Counted from the first letter of the stretch, positions 25,201 through 33,200 are shown. The stretch is 60,165 bases of DNA from Bradyrhizobium genosp. SA-3 (GCF_004212635.1 NZ_PSRT01000043.1:1-60165), one strand, 5' to 3'. Notes: generated from the letters alone by a model not told the origin. A program made the numbers and translations.

Positions 25201-25430
25201 GGGATTTGCGCGAGCTGGCGTTCGAGCGGCTGTGCCACCGAGGAGGCCATGGTTTCGGGGCTGCCGCCCGGAAGCGATGCGGAGACCTGGATGGTGGGAA
25301 AGTCGACCTGGGGTAGCGGTGCAACCGGCAGCAGAGGATAGGCCACGAGGCCTACGAACAGGATGCCCGCCATCAGCAGCGAGGTGCCGATCGGGTAACG
25401 GATGAAGGGAGACGAAAAGCTCTCTTGCAT
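22296..25430 (-). CDS. RND multidrug efflux permease (HAE1, MdtB/MdtC-like)
   Basis: This 1044-residue proton-driven inner-membrane pump of the AcrB superfamily has TM1 at residues 10-30, followed by LPQVDFPTIQVSASLPGGSPETM, typical of MdtB/MdtC. The proton-relay aspartates in TM4 are seen as VGFVVDDAIVMLEN, and the second half carries the usual repeat (GVILLIGIVKKNGIMMVDFA). It normally works with a periplasmic adaptor and an outer-membrane channel, and neither gene is adjacent. The substrates are unknown; MdtBC relatives export bile salts, novobiocin and similar amphiphiles. Confidence 0.92.
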   Translation of the reverse strand: MQESFSSPFIRYPIGTSLLMAGILFVGLVAYPLLPVAPLPQVDFPTIQVSASLPGGSPETMASSVAQPLERQLAQIPGITQMTSTSSLGSASITIQFDLNRLIDAAANDVQAAINAASGQLPKNLPSPPTYRKVNPADSPIMILSATSDTLPLTTVSDRTDAQLAQQISQIPGVAQVFVGGQQKPSVRIQIDPTKLVAKGLSLEDVRSQIATATADSPKGNIDGTRRSYTIYANDQLLEAEHWRDVIVAYRNGAPLRIRDIGEAVAGPEDMKTAAWADGKRGVFLVIFKQPGANVIETVDRIKEKLPRLIAAIPPAIKIKIISDRTITIRAAVDDVQITLMITIALVVMVIFIFLRSFWATIIPSITVPLALLGACSLMWVFGYSLDNLSLMALTIAVGFVVDDAIVMLENITRYVERGESPLAAAYKGAAEIGFTIVSISISLVAVLIPLLLMGGIIGRLFREFAVTLSMAILVSLVVSLTLTPMMASRFLRADHEARRGRFYQWSERMFERLLDAYERGLDLALRHSFVTLLIFFGTVALSALLFIVIPKGFFPQQDNGFLTAVSEMPQDISFTEMKRRQEELNAIVQADPAVDSIAMFIGGGGTALNSGRMYITLKPIGERDASAQQIIARLRPKLAEVEGARLYMQASQDVRLGGRATRTQFEFTLQDANLAELNEWAPKILAGMRGLPQLRDVATDQQTEGTTLQLRINRDTAARYGIQPQLIDDTLYDAFGQRQVAQYFTQTNSYHVVLEITPALQGQLETLEKLYIKSPLTGEQVPLSVICNWTNVPVRPLAIAHQGQFPAVTISFNLAEGVALGQATDAVLRAVSTMGAPPTLSTSFQGTAQAFQQSLGTVPMLILAALVVVYLVLGVLYESYIHPLTILSTLPSAGVGAIAILMIFGFDFSLIALIGVILLIGIVKKNGIMMVDFAIVAEREQHLTPEQSIRQAALLRFRPIMMTTMAALLGGVPLMLGHGTGAEIRQPLGYAMVGGLLVSQALTLFTTPIVYLYLDRFSNLLSRWMEGKPEAEAAGDKQKDAAE

Positions 25431-25853
25431 GCCCTGAGCCTGCAGACCGGCCGGCGCATCTTTCCCCGCGCATGGCGGAGCCGCGCTCGAGAGCCCGAGC
25501 GCGAATGTGCGTTTCCTTCAGCCCATATGTTTATTGATTGCCCTGGAACGCCGTTGGTCCGGGGCCAGCGTTGTAATCGAAAGACTAGTCCGATCGCGGC
25601 AGCCTGCGAACGGATTCCTGCTCCGGATGCTTGCGACCTTTGTCGAAGGAATGCTGTCGTGAGATATGCGCTCTGTGCAGGCCGGAAACGGAGTTCTTTT
25701 CCGCTTTTGCGTGGTTGCAGCGCCGTGTCTCATCCGTTTCGGCGCGTGTCACAAGCGGGAGAGGTATGAACAGGAACAATCGCTTCTTCCGCGTTGTTGT
25801 GCCATATCAAAATGGAACAATGCGTGCCGTTGCCACGATTCGAGGACTGCCCG
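25431..25853. other. Intergenic region of 423 bp
   Basis: It lies between the divergent RND gene and the first DUF3551 gene. I find no convincing gene. Short frames on both strands have atypical codon use and no recognisable motif. It must contain the promoters of both neighbours. A weak EcfG-like pair (GGAAC-N17-CGAT at 25814-25839) precedes the DUF3551 gene. Confidence 0.6.
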
Positions 25854-26132
25854 ATGCGCCTGCCGATCCTGACCCTCACCGCCATTGCCACGCTGTTCGT
25901 GGCGTCAGATGCGAGCGCCCAGACCTACGATCCGCGCTACCCGGTATGCATGCATGTCTATACGCCCGGCGGCTTCGCCGGTGGCGGCGGCGATTATTAC
26001 GACTGCTCTTTCACCTCCTTGCCGCAGTGCCGCGCCACGGCCTCGGGCCGCTCCGCGAGCTGCGACGTCAATCCCTACTACGCTTTCGATGAACCGCCGC
26101 CGCCACGCCGGCGCCACAAGAAGGTATACTAG
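25854..26132 (+). CDS. Small secreted DUF3551-type protein (copy 1)
   Basis: This 92-residue protein has a signal peptide (MRLPILTLTAIATLF..ASAQ) and a mature part YDPRYPVCMHVY..GGDYYDCSFTSLPQCRATASGR. The Cys and Tyr pattern is typical of DUF3551, a small exported family abundant in Bradyrhizobium. Four cysteines could form two disulfides. The C-terminus is basic and Pro-rich (PPPPRRRHKKVY). The start follows CGAGGA. Function is unknown; extracytoplasmic location and stress induction are only inferences. A paralogue follows 34 bp downstream. Confidence 0.8.
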   Translation: MRLPILTLTAIATLFVASDASAQTYDPRYPVCMHVYTPGGFAGGGGDYYDCSFTSLPQCRATASGRSASCDVNPYYAFDEPPPPRRRHKKVY

Positions 26133-26166
26133 CGCTTCCGCGATGCGACTTCCGAGGACAGTTTTC

Positions 26167-26427
26167 ATGCGCCACTCACTCGGCCTGATCGTGACTTTGG
26201 GTGCCTTGCTGTTGGCCGCGCCGTCGCATGCGCAGACCTTCGATCCGCGCTACCCCGTCTGCATGCACGTCTATTCCGGCTCGAACGGCGGCGGCGGGGA
26301 CTGGTACGAGTGTTCCTTCGTCTCGGTACCGCAGTGCCGCGCCACGGCGTCGGGCCGCGCCGCAACTTGCGATCTCAATCCGTACTTTCCCGTCAACGTC
26401 CCGGCAACGCGCCCGCGTTACAGGTGA
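26167..26427 (+). CDS. Small secreted DUF3551-type protein (copy 2)
   Basis: This 86-residue paralogue of the preceding gene has a signal peptide MRHSLGLIVTLGALLLAAPSHAQ and then DPRYPVCMHVYSGSNGGGGDWYECSF and PQCRATASGR, with the same four cysteines. The C-terminus differs (PVNVPATRPRYR). GAGGA lies 8 nt before the ATG at 26167. An ATG at 26143 would add eight residues ahead of the signal peptide and is less likely. The identical ribosome-site layout of both copies supports a recent tandem duplication. Confidence 0.8.
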   Translation: MRHSLGLIVTLGALLLAAPSHAQTFDPRYPVCMHVYSGSNGGGGDWYECSFVSVPQCRATASGRAATCDLNPYFPVNVPATRPRYR

Positions 26428-26582
26428 AACGGTTAGCGCCGGGCGGATTGCCGCTCGGTCTCGCCTGGGGCTTGCCGCTAGCCCTTCCTGATCCCCGACA
26501 ACTCCACCATCTTGCGCCAGCGATCGTCTCGGCCGTCAGCATGCCGCCGATCCCACCGGCTTGGTAAAGGATCGCTAGCGTT

Positions 26583-26604
26583 AATCCCGCACTAACGGGG
26601 TTTT
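26583..26604 (+). terminator. Probable terminator after the DUF3551 pair
   Basis: AATCCCG and CGGGGTT form a short stem (one T-G pair) around CACTAA, with TTTT at its end. Confidence 0.5.
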
Positions 26605-26683
26605 ATCCTGTCTCTTAACATCTGGGCAGGGCGCGCGGGCTAAGCTGCCGGATCAGCAGACACGTTCCGAAAGAATTAACGGC

Positions 26684-28489
26684 ATGACCACCGGTGTCCT
26701 CGAGCAACCGAAAGCCGCGCGCGCCCCCTCGGCTTCGAAAATCTGGCTGAAGGCGATCGAGCTCACCGCGCGGATCGAGACGCTGCCGGGTCGTCTGTTT
26801 GCGGACGTCGTTGACGATTGGGCGCAGCGCCAGCCCGATCGCGCAGCGCTCGTGACCGACGATGCCACTCTCGATTACGAAGGTCTGTCGAAGAGGATCA
26901 ACCGCTATGCGCGCTGGGCTCGGTCGGCTGGCGTCGCCAAGGGCGACACCGTTGCTCTGATCATGCCGAATGGCATCGATTATGTCGCGGCCTGGCTCGG
27001 CATCAGCCGTGTCGGCGGCGTGGCCGCGCTGATCAACACCAAGCTCATTGGGCAATCGCTCGCACATTGCGTCGACGTCGCAAAGCCGTCGCATGTCATC
27101 GTTGCGCATGAGCTGATGGAGATGTGGGACAGCGCAGCGCCGTATCTGAAGACGGACGCAAAGGTCTGGGCCCATGGCGATGCCCGCGGCGAACGTGCGA
27201 TCGACGTGGCGCTGGCCGCGCTCGACGATGGAGCGCTCTCGCCGAACGAACATGGCAACGTCACCATCGATGACCGCGCGCTGCTGATCTATACCTCGGG
27301 CACCACGGGCTTGCCGAAGGCCGCCAGCATCAGTCACCGCCGTATCCTCAATTGGGGCTTTTGGTTCGCCGGCCTCACCGGCGCGACACCCCAGGACCGG
27401 CTCTACGATTGCCTGCCGCTGTTCCATTCGGTCGGCGGCATCGTCGCGCCCTGCAGCATGCTGGCTGCCGGCGGCTCGGTGGTGATTGCGGAGAAGTTTT
27501 CGGCCTCGCATTTCTGGTCCGACATCGTCCGGCATGACTGCACGCTGTTCCAGTATATCGGCGAGCTCTGCCGTTATCTGCTCAAGGCACCGCCGTCGGA
27601 ATATGAGAACCGGCATCGTCTGCGGCTCGTCTGCGGCAACGGCCTGCGTGGCGACATCTGGGAAGACTTTCAGGCGCGCTTTTCGATTCCCCGCATCCTC
27701 GAGTTCTATGCTGCGACCGAGGGTAATTTCTCGCTGTTCAACGTCGAGGGCCAGCCGGGCGCGATCGGCCGCATCCCGCCGCTGCTCGCGCATCGCTTTC
27801 CCGCGAGTCTCGTCAAGCTCGATCCCGACGGCGGCGCGCCATTGCGCAACGAAGAGGGCTTTTGCATCGCCTGCGTTCGTGGCGAGGCCGGGGAAGCGAT
27901 CGGCCGCATCGGTACCGCGGACCAGGGCGGCGGCCGTTTCGAGGGCTATACCGACGCGGGCGAGACCGAGAAGAAGATCCTGCGCGACGTCTTTGCCAGG
28001 GGCGATGCCTGGTTCCGCACCGGCGACCTGATGCGCCTCGACGACAAGGGCTTCTTCCACTTCGTCGACCGCATCGGCGACACTTTCCGCTGGAAGGGCG
28101 AGAACGTCGCGACGTCGGAGGTGAACGATGCCGTGCGCGATTTCACCGGCGTGATCGATGCCACCACCTACGGCATCAGCATCCCCGGCACCGACGGCCG
28201 CGCCGGCATGAGCGCGCTTGTCGTGAATGAGGGCTTTGACATCGCCGCACTGCCCGCCCATCTCGCGCAGCGCCTGCCGGCCTATGCCCGTCCCGTTTTC
28301 ATTCGCATCTCTTGCGAGATCGATGCGACCGAGACCTTCAAGCAGAAGAAGGGCGACCTCGCGTGCGAAGGTTTCGATCCGGAAGCGATAGCGGATCCGC
28401 TGCTCATGCTCGATCCGAAATCCGGCGCCTATGTCGCGATGGATGCCGAGGCCTATGCCCAAATTAACGACGGCGCGATCAGGTTGTAA
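26684..28489 (+). CDS. Long-chain acyl-CoA synthetase, FATP/FadD6-like
   Basis: This 601-residue AMP-forming ligase of the fatty-acid-transport-protein branch has the ATP motif LLIYTSGTTGLPKAAS, the FATP hallmarks EFYAATEGNFSLFN and FRTGDLMRLDDKGFFHFVDRIGDTFRWKGENV, and ends with the QKKGDLACEGFDP pattern. It would activate long or very long chain fatty acids, or load them onto a carrier. It stands about 150 bp upstream of an ACP gene and the adenylating enzyme, in the same direction. It may supply acyl groups to that module, though an unlinked housekeeping role is possible. Confidence 0.88.
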   Translation: MTTGVLEQPKAARAPSASKIWLKAIELTARIETLPGRLFADVVDDWAQRQPDRAALVTDDATLDYEGLSKRINRYARWARSAGVAKGDTVALIMPNGIDYVAAWLGISRVGGVAALINTKLIGQSLAHCVDVAKPSHVIVAHELMEMWDSAAPYLKTDAKVWAHGDARGERAIDVALAALDDGALSPNEHGNVTIDDRALLIYTSGTTGLPKAASISHRRILNWGFWFAGLTGATPQDRLYDCLPLFHSVGGIVAPCSMLAAGGSVVIAEKFSASHFWSDIVRHDCTLFQYIGELCRYLLKAPPSEYENRHRLRLVCGNGLRGDIWEDFQARFSIPRILEFYAATEGNFSLFNVEGQPGAIGRIPPLLAHRFPASLVKLDPDGGAPLRNEEGFCIACVRGEAGEAIGRIGTADQGGGRFEGYTDAGETEKKILRDVFARGDAWFRTGDLMRLDDKGFFHFVDRIGDTFRWKGENVATSEVNDAVRDFTGVIDATTYGISIPGTDGRAGMSALVVNEGFDIAALPAHLAQRLPAYARPVFIRISCEIDATETFKQKKGDLACEGFDPEAIADPLLMLDPKSGAYVAMDAEAYAQINDGAIRL

Positions 28490-28635
28490 CGCTGCGAAAA
28501 AGCGCAGATAGGTCCAATTTTATCTGAATTGTCCAAGAAGCCATTTACTTCTGTCGGGTAAACAAACGGCCATGGGGAGGCGGCCAGCAAGAGCCGCCGC
28601 AACGCGAACGATCGATAACAACAAGCGAGCCAGCT

Positions 28636-28881
28636 ATGTCGGTAAGGTCTAAGGTCATTGAAGCGATCCAGCAGATCGCCAAGGAACAGCACGTCACGCT
28701 TCCCGCACTCTCGGACGATCTGTCCCTGCACGAGACAGGCCTCGACTCGCTCGCCTTCGCGATTCTGGTTGCGCGCCTCGAGGACGAGACCGGCGTCGAT
28801 CCCTTCACCATTTCCGAGGACGCAGCGTTCCCCGCCACCGTGGGCGATTTCGTGCGGGCCTACGAAAATGTCCCCGCGTGA
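28636..28881 (+). CDS. Acyl carrier protein
   Basis: This 81-residue four-helix carrier has the phosphopantetheine attachment motif TGLDSLAFAI, with Ser38 modified by a PPTase. The overall pattern (LSLHETGLDSLAFAILVARLE) is close to stand-alone carriers of specialised pathways rather than the acidic housekeeping AcpP, whose motif is LGADSLD. The downstream ligase gene begins inside it with a 14-nt overlap, so the two are translationally coupled and their products probably interact. Confidence 0.9.
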   Translation: MSVRSKVIEAIQQIAKEQHVTLPALSDDLSLHETGLDSLAFAILVARLEDETGVDPFTISEDAAFPATVGDFVRAYENVPA

Positions 28882-30250
28882 GATCTTTGCGCTTCGCGAC
28901 CATCTCGGCGCGGAGCTGAAGGGCCGCACACTGTCGGATGCGCAGACGAGCGTGTCGCTGACGGACATCCTGTCGCAGACGGTCCTCGGCGGCCGCCTGC
29001 GCGAATTGTCTGGCCGCTGCGTGCTGCTCAGGCTGTCCGACCAGCTCCGGTCCGGCCTTGCCATGATCGAGCTCGACGGCATCGCCCGTCGCATGCTGCT
29101 GTGCCCGCCCGACCTCAACCCGGCGCATCTCGACGCGTTGATTGCGGATGCCGGGATCGATGCCGTCGTTACTGACGAGCCGGATCGCTGGGCCAACACC
29201 GGCGTCGCGCTCATTGTCACCGCACACTTACCGCTCGAAGCGGCCGCGCCGGCGAAGACCGAACGTGCCACGGAATGGCTGATGCTGACCTCGGGTACGT
29301 CGGGCGTGCCCAAGATCGCCGGGCACACGCTGGAAGCACTCACCGGCGCAATCGTCGCCGAAGGCCCCGCGCGCGGACCTGCGCCGGTGTGGGCCACGTT
29401 CTACGACATCCGCCGCTATGGCGGCCTGCAAATCTTCCTCCGCGCCATCCTCTCCGGCGGCTCCATGGTGCTGTCGGACCCGCATGAGGCATTGGCCGAC
29501 CACGTCGCGCGGCTGAATGCGCGCGGCGTCTCGCATATCTCCGGCACGCCTTCGCACTGGCGCAAGCTCCTGATGAGCGGCTCGGCCGCGCAGTTCGCGC
29601 CGGGTTACGTTCGTCTCTCCGGCGAGATCGCCGATCAAGCGGTGCTGGACGGCCTGAAGGCGGCATTCCCCAAGGCCTCCGTCGGTCATGCCTATGCCTC
29701 GACCGAGGCCGGCGTCGGCTTCGCTGTCAATGACGGGCTTGAGGGTTTTCCGGCTGACTATCTTGGCAACCGCAATGGTGTCGAGATGAAGGTGGTCGAC
29801 GGCTCGCTGCGCATCCGCTCGACGCGCACCGCGCACGCTTACATTGGCCGCAACGCTGCCGCGCTCACCGATGACGACGGGTTTGTCGACAGCGGCGACA
29901 TCGTCGAGCTGCGCGGCGATCGCTATTATTTCGTCGGTCGTCGCGGCGGCATCATCAATATCGGCGGACTGAAGGTTCACCCCGAGGAGATCGAGGCGAC
30001 GATCAACCGCCATCCCGACGTGCGGATGTCGCGGGCCAAATCCCGCCGCAGCCCGATCACAGGCGGCATCGTTGTCGCCGACGTGATCCTCGCCGACGGC
30101 TCCGATCCCGCCCGCGCGAAAGAGATCCGCGACCAGATCCTGGACCTGTGCCGCGCCCAGCTCGCCTCGCACAAGGTGCCGGCGGTGATCCGCTTCGTCG
30201 AGGCGCTCGACGTCACCCCGGCCGGCAAACTGGCGCGCACCGATGCATAA
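28868..30250 (+). CDS. AMP-dependent ligase, probably loads the adjacent carrier protein
   Basis: This 460-residue ANL-superfamily protein has the ATP motif LMLTSGTSGVPKIAGHT at residues 138-154, the acceptor-site region HAYASTEAGVGFAV, the hinge FVDSGDIVELRGDRYYFVGRRGG and the C-terminal lysine motif VTPAGKLART. The N-terminal part is shorter than in typical acyl-CoA ligases. The start at 28868 gives the family fold and overlaps the ACP gene by 14 nt. The physical coupling to the ACP and ketoreductase suggests an acyl-ACP or aryl-ACP ligase. The substrate is unknown. Confidence 0.82.
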   Translation: MSPREIFALRDHLGAELKGRTLSDAQTSVSLTDILSQTVLGGRLRELSGRCVLLRLSDQLRSGLAMIELDGIARRMLLCPPDLNPAHLDALIADAGIDAVVTDEPDRWANTGVALIVTAHLPLEAAAPAKTERATEWLMLTSGTSGVPKIAGHTLEALTGAIVAEGPARGPAPVWATFYDIRRYGGLQIFLRAILSGGSMVLSDPHEALADHVARLNARGVSHISGTPSHWRKLLMSGSAAQFAPGYVRLSGEIADQAVLDGLKAAFPKASVGHAYASTEAGVGFAVNDGLEGFPADYLGNRNGVEMKVVDGSLRIRSTRTAHAYIGRNAAALTDDDGFVDSGDIVELRGDRYYFVGRRGGIINIGGLKVHPEEIEATINRHPDVRMSRAKSRRSPITGGIVVADVILADGSDPARAKEIRDQILDLCRAQLASHKVPAVIRFVEALDVTPAGKLARTDA

Positions 30251-30965
30251 TGTTCTCGTCACCGGCGGCAGCCGCGGCATTGGCCTTGCGATCGCAAGTC
30301 GCCTCGCCGGCGCCGGCTTCAATGTGATTGCGGCCGCACGGCGCGAGAGCGAGGAGCTCAAGGCCGGGATCGCCGCGTCTGAGGGACGCCTGCATTTTCG
30401 CGCCTGCGATCTCGTCGTGATCGATGCGATCCCGGCCTTTGCAAAGCTTGTCCGCGACGAATTCGGCCCGATCTACGGCCTCGTCAACAATGCCGGCCTC
30501 GGCACCGAAGGCCTGCTCGCGACCATGCACAATTCCGAGATCGAGGCGCTGGTGCAGCTCAACGTGCTGTCGCCCATCATCCTCACTAAATATGTCGCGC
30601 GGCAGATGATGGCCGATGGCGCCGGCCGCATCATCAACATCTCCTCGATCATCGCCACCACCGGCTATAACGGCCTCTCGGTCTATGGCGCCACCAAGGC
30701 GGCCGCGACCGGCTTCACCCGCTCGCTGGCGCGCGAGGTCGGCAAGCTCGGTATCACCGTGAATGCGATCGCGCCGGGATTCATCGACACCGAGTTGACG
30801 CACAATCTCTCCGACGAAGGACGCAAGCGCATCGCCGGCCGCAGCGCGCTGCGCCGCCTGCCCGAGACCGATGACGTCGCGCGCATGGTGGAATATCTGC
30901 TCGGCGAGGGCGGCCGCAACGTCACCGGCACCGTCTTCACGATCGACGCGGGGAATACGGCGTAG
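30243..30965 (+). CDS. SDR reductase, FabG-like
   Basis: This 240-residue classical SDR has TGGSRGIG at residues 7-14, NNAG at 82-85, and the catalytic set Ser134/135, Tyr148 and Lys152 (VYGATKAA). IAPGFIDTELT and the C-terminal VTGTVFTIDAGNTA are typical of 3-oxoacyl-ACP reductases. The gene overlaps the ligase by 8 nt. It would reduce a 3-oxo group on the carrier-bound substrate. No ketosynthase or dehydratase is linked, so the module modifies rather than elongates an acyl chain, or works with enzymes elsewhere. Confidence 0.88.
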   Translation: MHNVLVTGGSRGIGLAIASRLAGAGFNVIAAARRESEELKAGIAASEGRLHFRACDLVVIDAIPAFAKLVRDEFGPIYGLVNNAGLGTEGLLATMHNSEIEALVQLNVLSPIILTKYVARQMMADGAGRIINISSIIATTGYNGLSVYGATKAAATGFTRSLAREVGKLGITVNAIAPGFIDTELTHNLSDEGRKRIAGRSALRRLPETDDVARMVEYLLGEGGRNVTGTVFTIDAGNTA

Positions 30966-31090
30966 CGGAACTCTGCCGCCGCAATAGAGTCGATCCGGCC
31001 CAATTTGAATTCACCGGATTTGGTCGTAAGATGCCCCGCAATCGGTTGGGTTACGTCAATCGATCTGCCCTAATCGACAGGGAGCAGTCC

Positions 31091-31291
31091 ATGACCGCTT
31101 CGAACCTGGGCCGGGCGTCAGCAGAGCAGTCTCGTTTGAGGCCGGACGATGTCCATTGCCAGCCGATGTCGCATCAGAATTCCGGTGATCACGGCCACGA
31201 AATGTATCCGCAGCAATTCGTGCGGTTGGTCGGCTGTCATGATGTCCCCGCATCAGCGGAGCGCAAGCGTCAGGGCGAGAAGCTGCACTAG
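31091..31291 (+). CDS. Small hypothetical ORF
   Basis: A 66-codon frame begins ATGACCGCTTCG after GGGAGCAG. The product is His- and Gln-rich (SHQNSGDHGHEMYPQQF) with two Cys residues and no recognised domain. Codon third positions are less GC-biased than in neighbours, so it could be noncoding. The stretch from 30966 to 31295 contains nothing else I can identify. Confidence 0.25.
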   Translation: MTASNLGRASAEQSRLRPDDVHCQPMSHQNSGDHGHEMYPQQFVRLVGCHDVPASAERKRQGEKLH

Positions 31292-31295
31292 CCAC

Positions 31296-31673
31296 TCACC
31301 TCTGATGCTTCGGCAAGTCAATTCGTTCATGTGAGAACTCCGGCGGTCCCTCGGTGAGGCGGCGGATGCGGCGCTCGCGTTCGTCTGCCGGCAATGCGGG
31401 ATCGAGCAGCGCGTCGATCTCGTGTACGGCGATGTCCTCGATCTGCGTGGCATCCGATGTGATCGCGTGCGCTGATGTCGGTTCTGCAGGCGCGATCTTC
31501 AGCGCCAGTTCGACGAGCTTGCAGATTGCATCCGAGCGCGACAGCTGATGGGCTTCAGCCCAGGCATCGACGGCGGCGGTCAACCGTTCCGGCATCTTCA
31601 CCGCGCTGATTGCGTCGAGGCCCGTGCGCCGGCGGACGGGTGAGGTCGAGGCCTTGTTGCCGAAGTCGGACAC
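31296..31673 (-). CDS. Ribbon-helix-helix-like protein, start uncertain
   Basis: About 125 residues are read from a GTG at 31673. The central part, AISAVKMPERLTAAVDAWAEAHQLSRSDAICKLVELALK, has the spacing of a CopG/Arc ribbon-helix-helix domain: a short strand, then two helices with LSRSDAI at the turn. The C-terminal half is acidic (IEDIAVHEIDALLDPALPADERERRIRRL). The frame stays open upstream to 31913 and includes a TTG at 31751, so the true start may be earlier. Function could be DNA binding and autoregulation. No toxin-like partner is visible. Confidence 0.6.
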   Translation of the reverse strand: MSDFGNKASTSPVRRRTGLDAISAVKMPERLTAAVDAWAEAHQLSRSDAICKLVELALKIAPAEPTSAHAITSDATQIEDIAVHEIDALLDPALPADERERRIRRLTEGPPEFSHERIDLPKHQR

Positions 31674-31906
31674 TTCGATGATCCCGGGCGAGTCATTTTC
31701 GATAAATCGAGAGTAAACGCCTTTTGTGGTGTGCTGTTTGATGCCGATCAATGACAAACTGCGGCATTGCATCGCGGTGCGAGCTTGTTGTCCGGCTCCA
31801 TTTCGGCCAATGATCGGGAGCTCGCGGAGGGCCGGCCGGCGAACCCGGATCGATCCTGCCACGTATCTGTTCCGCAAGCGCCATCCCAACCATCCGGCAT
31901 CACCCG

Positions 31907-33052
31907 ATGACATCAGGCGAATCCTTCTATAGCGGCATTCCGGTCTTCCGCGGTTTCACCAGCCTGATGGATCCGGTGCTGTATTCGCCGCTGCCGGACG
32001 ACTGGAGTATCGGCGTTGCCGACATCGTCGATTCGACCAAGGCCATCGCGGCGCAGCGCTACAAGGCGGTGAACATGGCCGGTGCCGCCGTGATCGCGGC
32101 GGTGACGAACGCGTTGGAGGGGCGCGAATTCCCCTTCGTGTTCGGCGGCGACGGCGCCAGCTTTGCGGTCGCGCCTCACGATCTCGAACTGGCCCGCGAG
32201 GCGCTGGCGGCGACCGCGACCTGGGTGCGGGAAGACCTCGATCTGACGATGCGCGTCGCCCTGGTGCCGGTCAGCGCCATCCGTGCGCATGGCCTCGACG
32301 TACGCGTCGCACGCTTCGGTCCATCGGCAAACCTGTCCTATGCGATGTTCTCCGGCGGAGGCCTCGCCTGGGCCGACGCCGCGATGAAGCGCGGCGAGTT
32401 CGCGGTGACCGAGGCGCCCGACGGCGCGCAGCCCGATCTGTCCGGCCTGTCCTGCCGCTTCGAGGTGATGCCGGCGTCACGCGGATTGATCCTGTCGGTG
32501 CTGGTGATGCCGGCGCGTGGCGCTGACCCGCTGGCTTTCCGCAAGGTGATCGAGGACATCATCCATCTCGTCGAGCGCAGTCCGGATGGCGGCCGCCCGG
32601 TGCCGGCGCAGGGGCCGCCGCTGAAATGGCCGCCGCAGGGGCTGGATTATGAAGCCCGCACCAGGCGCGGCGGTCCGCTGCTTGCGCGCCGCGCCGCCGT
32701 CCTGGCCTACACGTTGTTCGCCTATCTGATCATGCGCTTCGACATCAAGGTCGGCGGCTTCGTGCCTGATGTCTACAAGCGTCAGGTGGTCGAGAACTCG
32801 GACTTCAGGAAATATGACGACGGCTTGCGCATGATCCTCGACTGTACGGACGAGCTCGAGCGCGCGCTGAGCGATCGTCTCGCTGCGGCCGCGCGCGAGG
32901 GCATCGTGCGCTACGGCCTCTACCAGCAGGACGCGGCGATGATGACCTGCTTCACGCCCTCGGCGCTGCGCAGTGACCACGTCCACTTCATCGACGGCGC
33001 GCGGGGCGGCTATGCCTCGGCTGCGACGGCATTGAAGGCGATGGTGGGATAA
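31907..33052 (+). CDS. DUF3095 family protein (cyclase-like fold)
   Basis: This 381-residue protein matches what I know of the DUF3095 family. The N-terminal half shows IGVADIVDSTKAIAA and later FVFGGDGASFAV. This pair of motifs resembles the metal-binding aspartate strand and the glycine-rich hairpin of class III nucleotidyl cyclases and GGDEF proteins. No membrane segment or sensor domain is obvious. I infer a nucleotide cyclase-like or nucleotide-binding protein; catalysis is unproven. It is a single gene, with a long repeat following it. Confidence 0.75.
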   Translation: MTSGESFYSGIPVFRGFTSLMDPVLYSPLPDDWSIGVADIVDSTKAIAAQRYKAVNMAGAAVIAAVTNALEGREFPFVFGGDGASFAVAPHDLELAREALAATATWVREDLDLTMRVALVPVSAIRAHGLDVRVARFGPSANLSYAMFSGGGLAWADAAMKRGEFAVTEAPDGAQPDLSGLSCRFEVMPASRGLILSVLVMPARGADPLAFRKVIEDIIHLVERSPDGGRPVPAQGPPLKWPPQGLDYEARTRRGGPLLARRAAVLAYTLFAYLIMRFDIKVGGFVPDVYKRQVVENSDFRKYDDGLRMILDCTDELERALSDRLAAAAREGIVRYGLYQQDAAMMTCFTPSALRSDHVHFIDGARGGYASAATALKAMVG

Positions 33053-33058
33053 CACGTC

Positions 33059-33196
33059 TCTCGTGCCCCGGACGCAGCGCAGCACGCAGTGATGCGCTGC
33101 CGAGCCGGGGCCCAGAATCTTGGAGAAAATTGCGAATGGCATGGTCCCGGCTCTGCGAAGCAGCGCTTCACGCTGCATCGCGTCCGGGACACGAGG
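33059..33196. repeat. Palindromic intergenic repeat (TCGTGCCCCGGACGC family)
   Basis: TCTCGTGCCCCGGACGCAGC at one end is matched by GCGTCCGGGACACGAG at the other. Internal arms include CCGAGCCGGGGCCC and GTCCCGGCTCTGCG. It shares its opening and core with 53151-53290. It lies between the convergent DUF3095 and DUF2147 genes. Confidence 0.75.
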
Positions 33197-33200
33197 GCGT

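Noticed and set aside
25547..25574. GGAAC...CGTT pair resembling an EcfG promoter
   Set aside because: The spacer is 19 nt, outside the 16-17 nt needed.
25814..25839. GGAAC-N17-CGAT upstream of the first DUF3551 gene
   Set aside because: The -10 has a mismatch and the start would be within a few bases of the Shine-Dalgarno; too weak to call.
25767..26092. Plus-strand frame MNRNNRFFRVVVPYQ... with a good ribosome site
   Set aside because: It reads through the DUF3551 gene in another frame and becomes Arg/Leu-rich; the secreted protein frame is clearly the real one.
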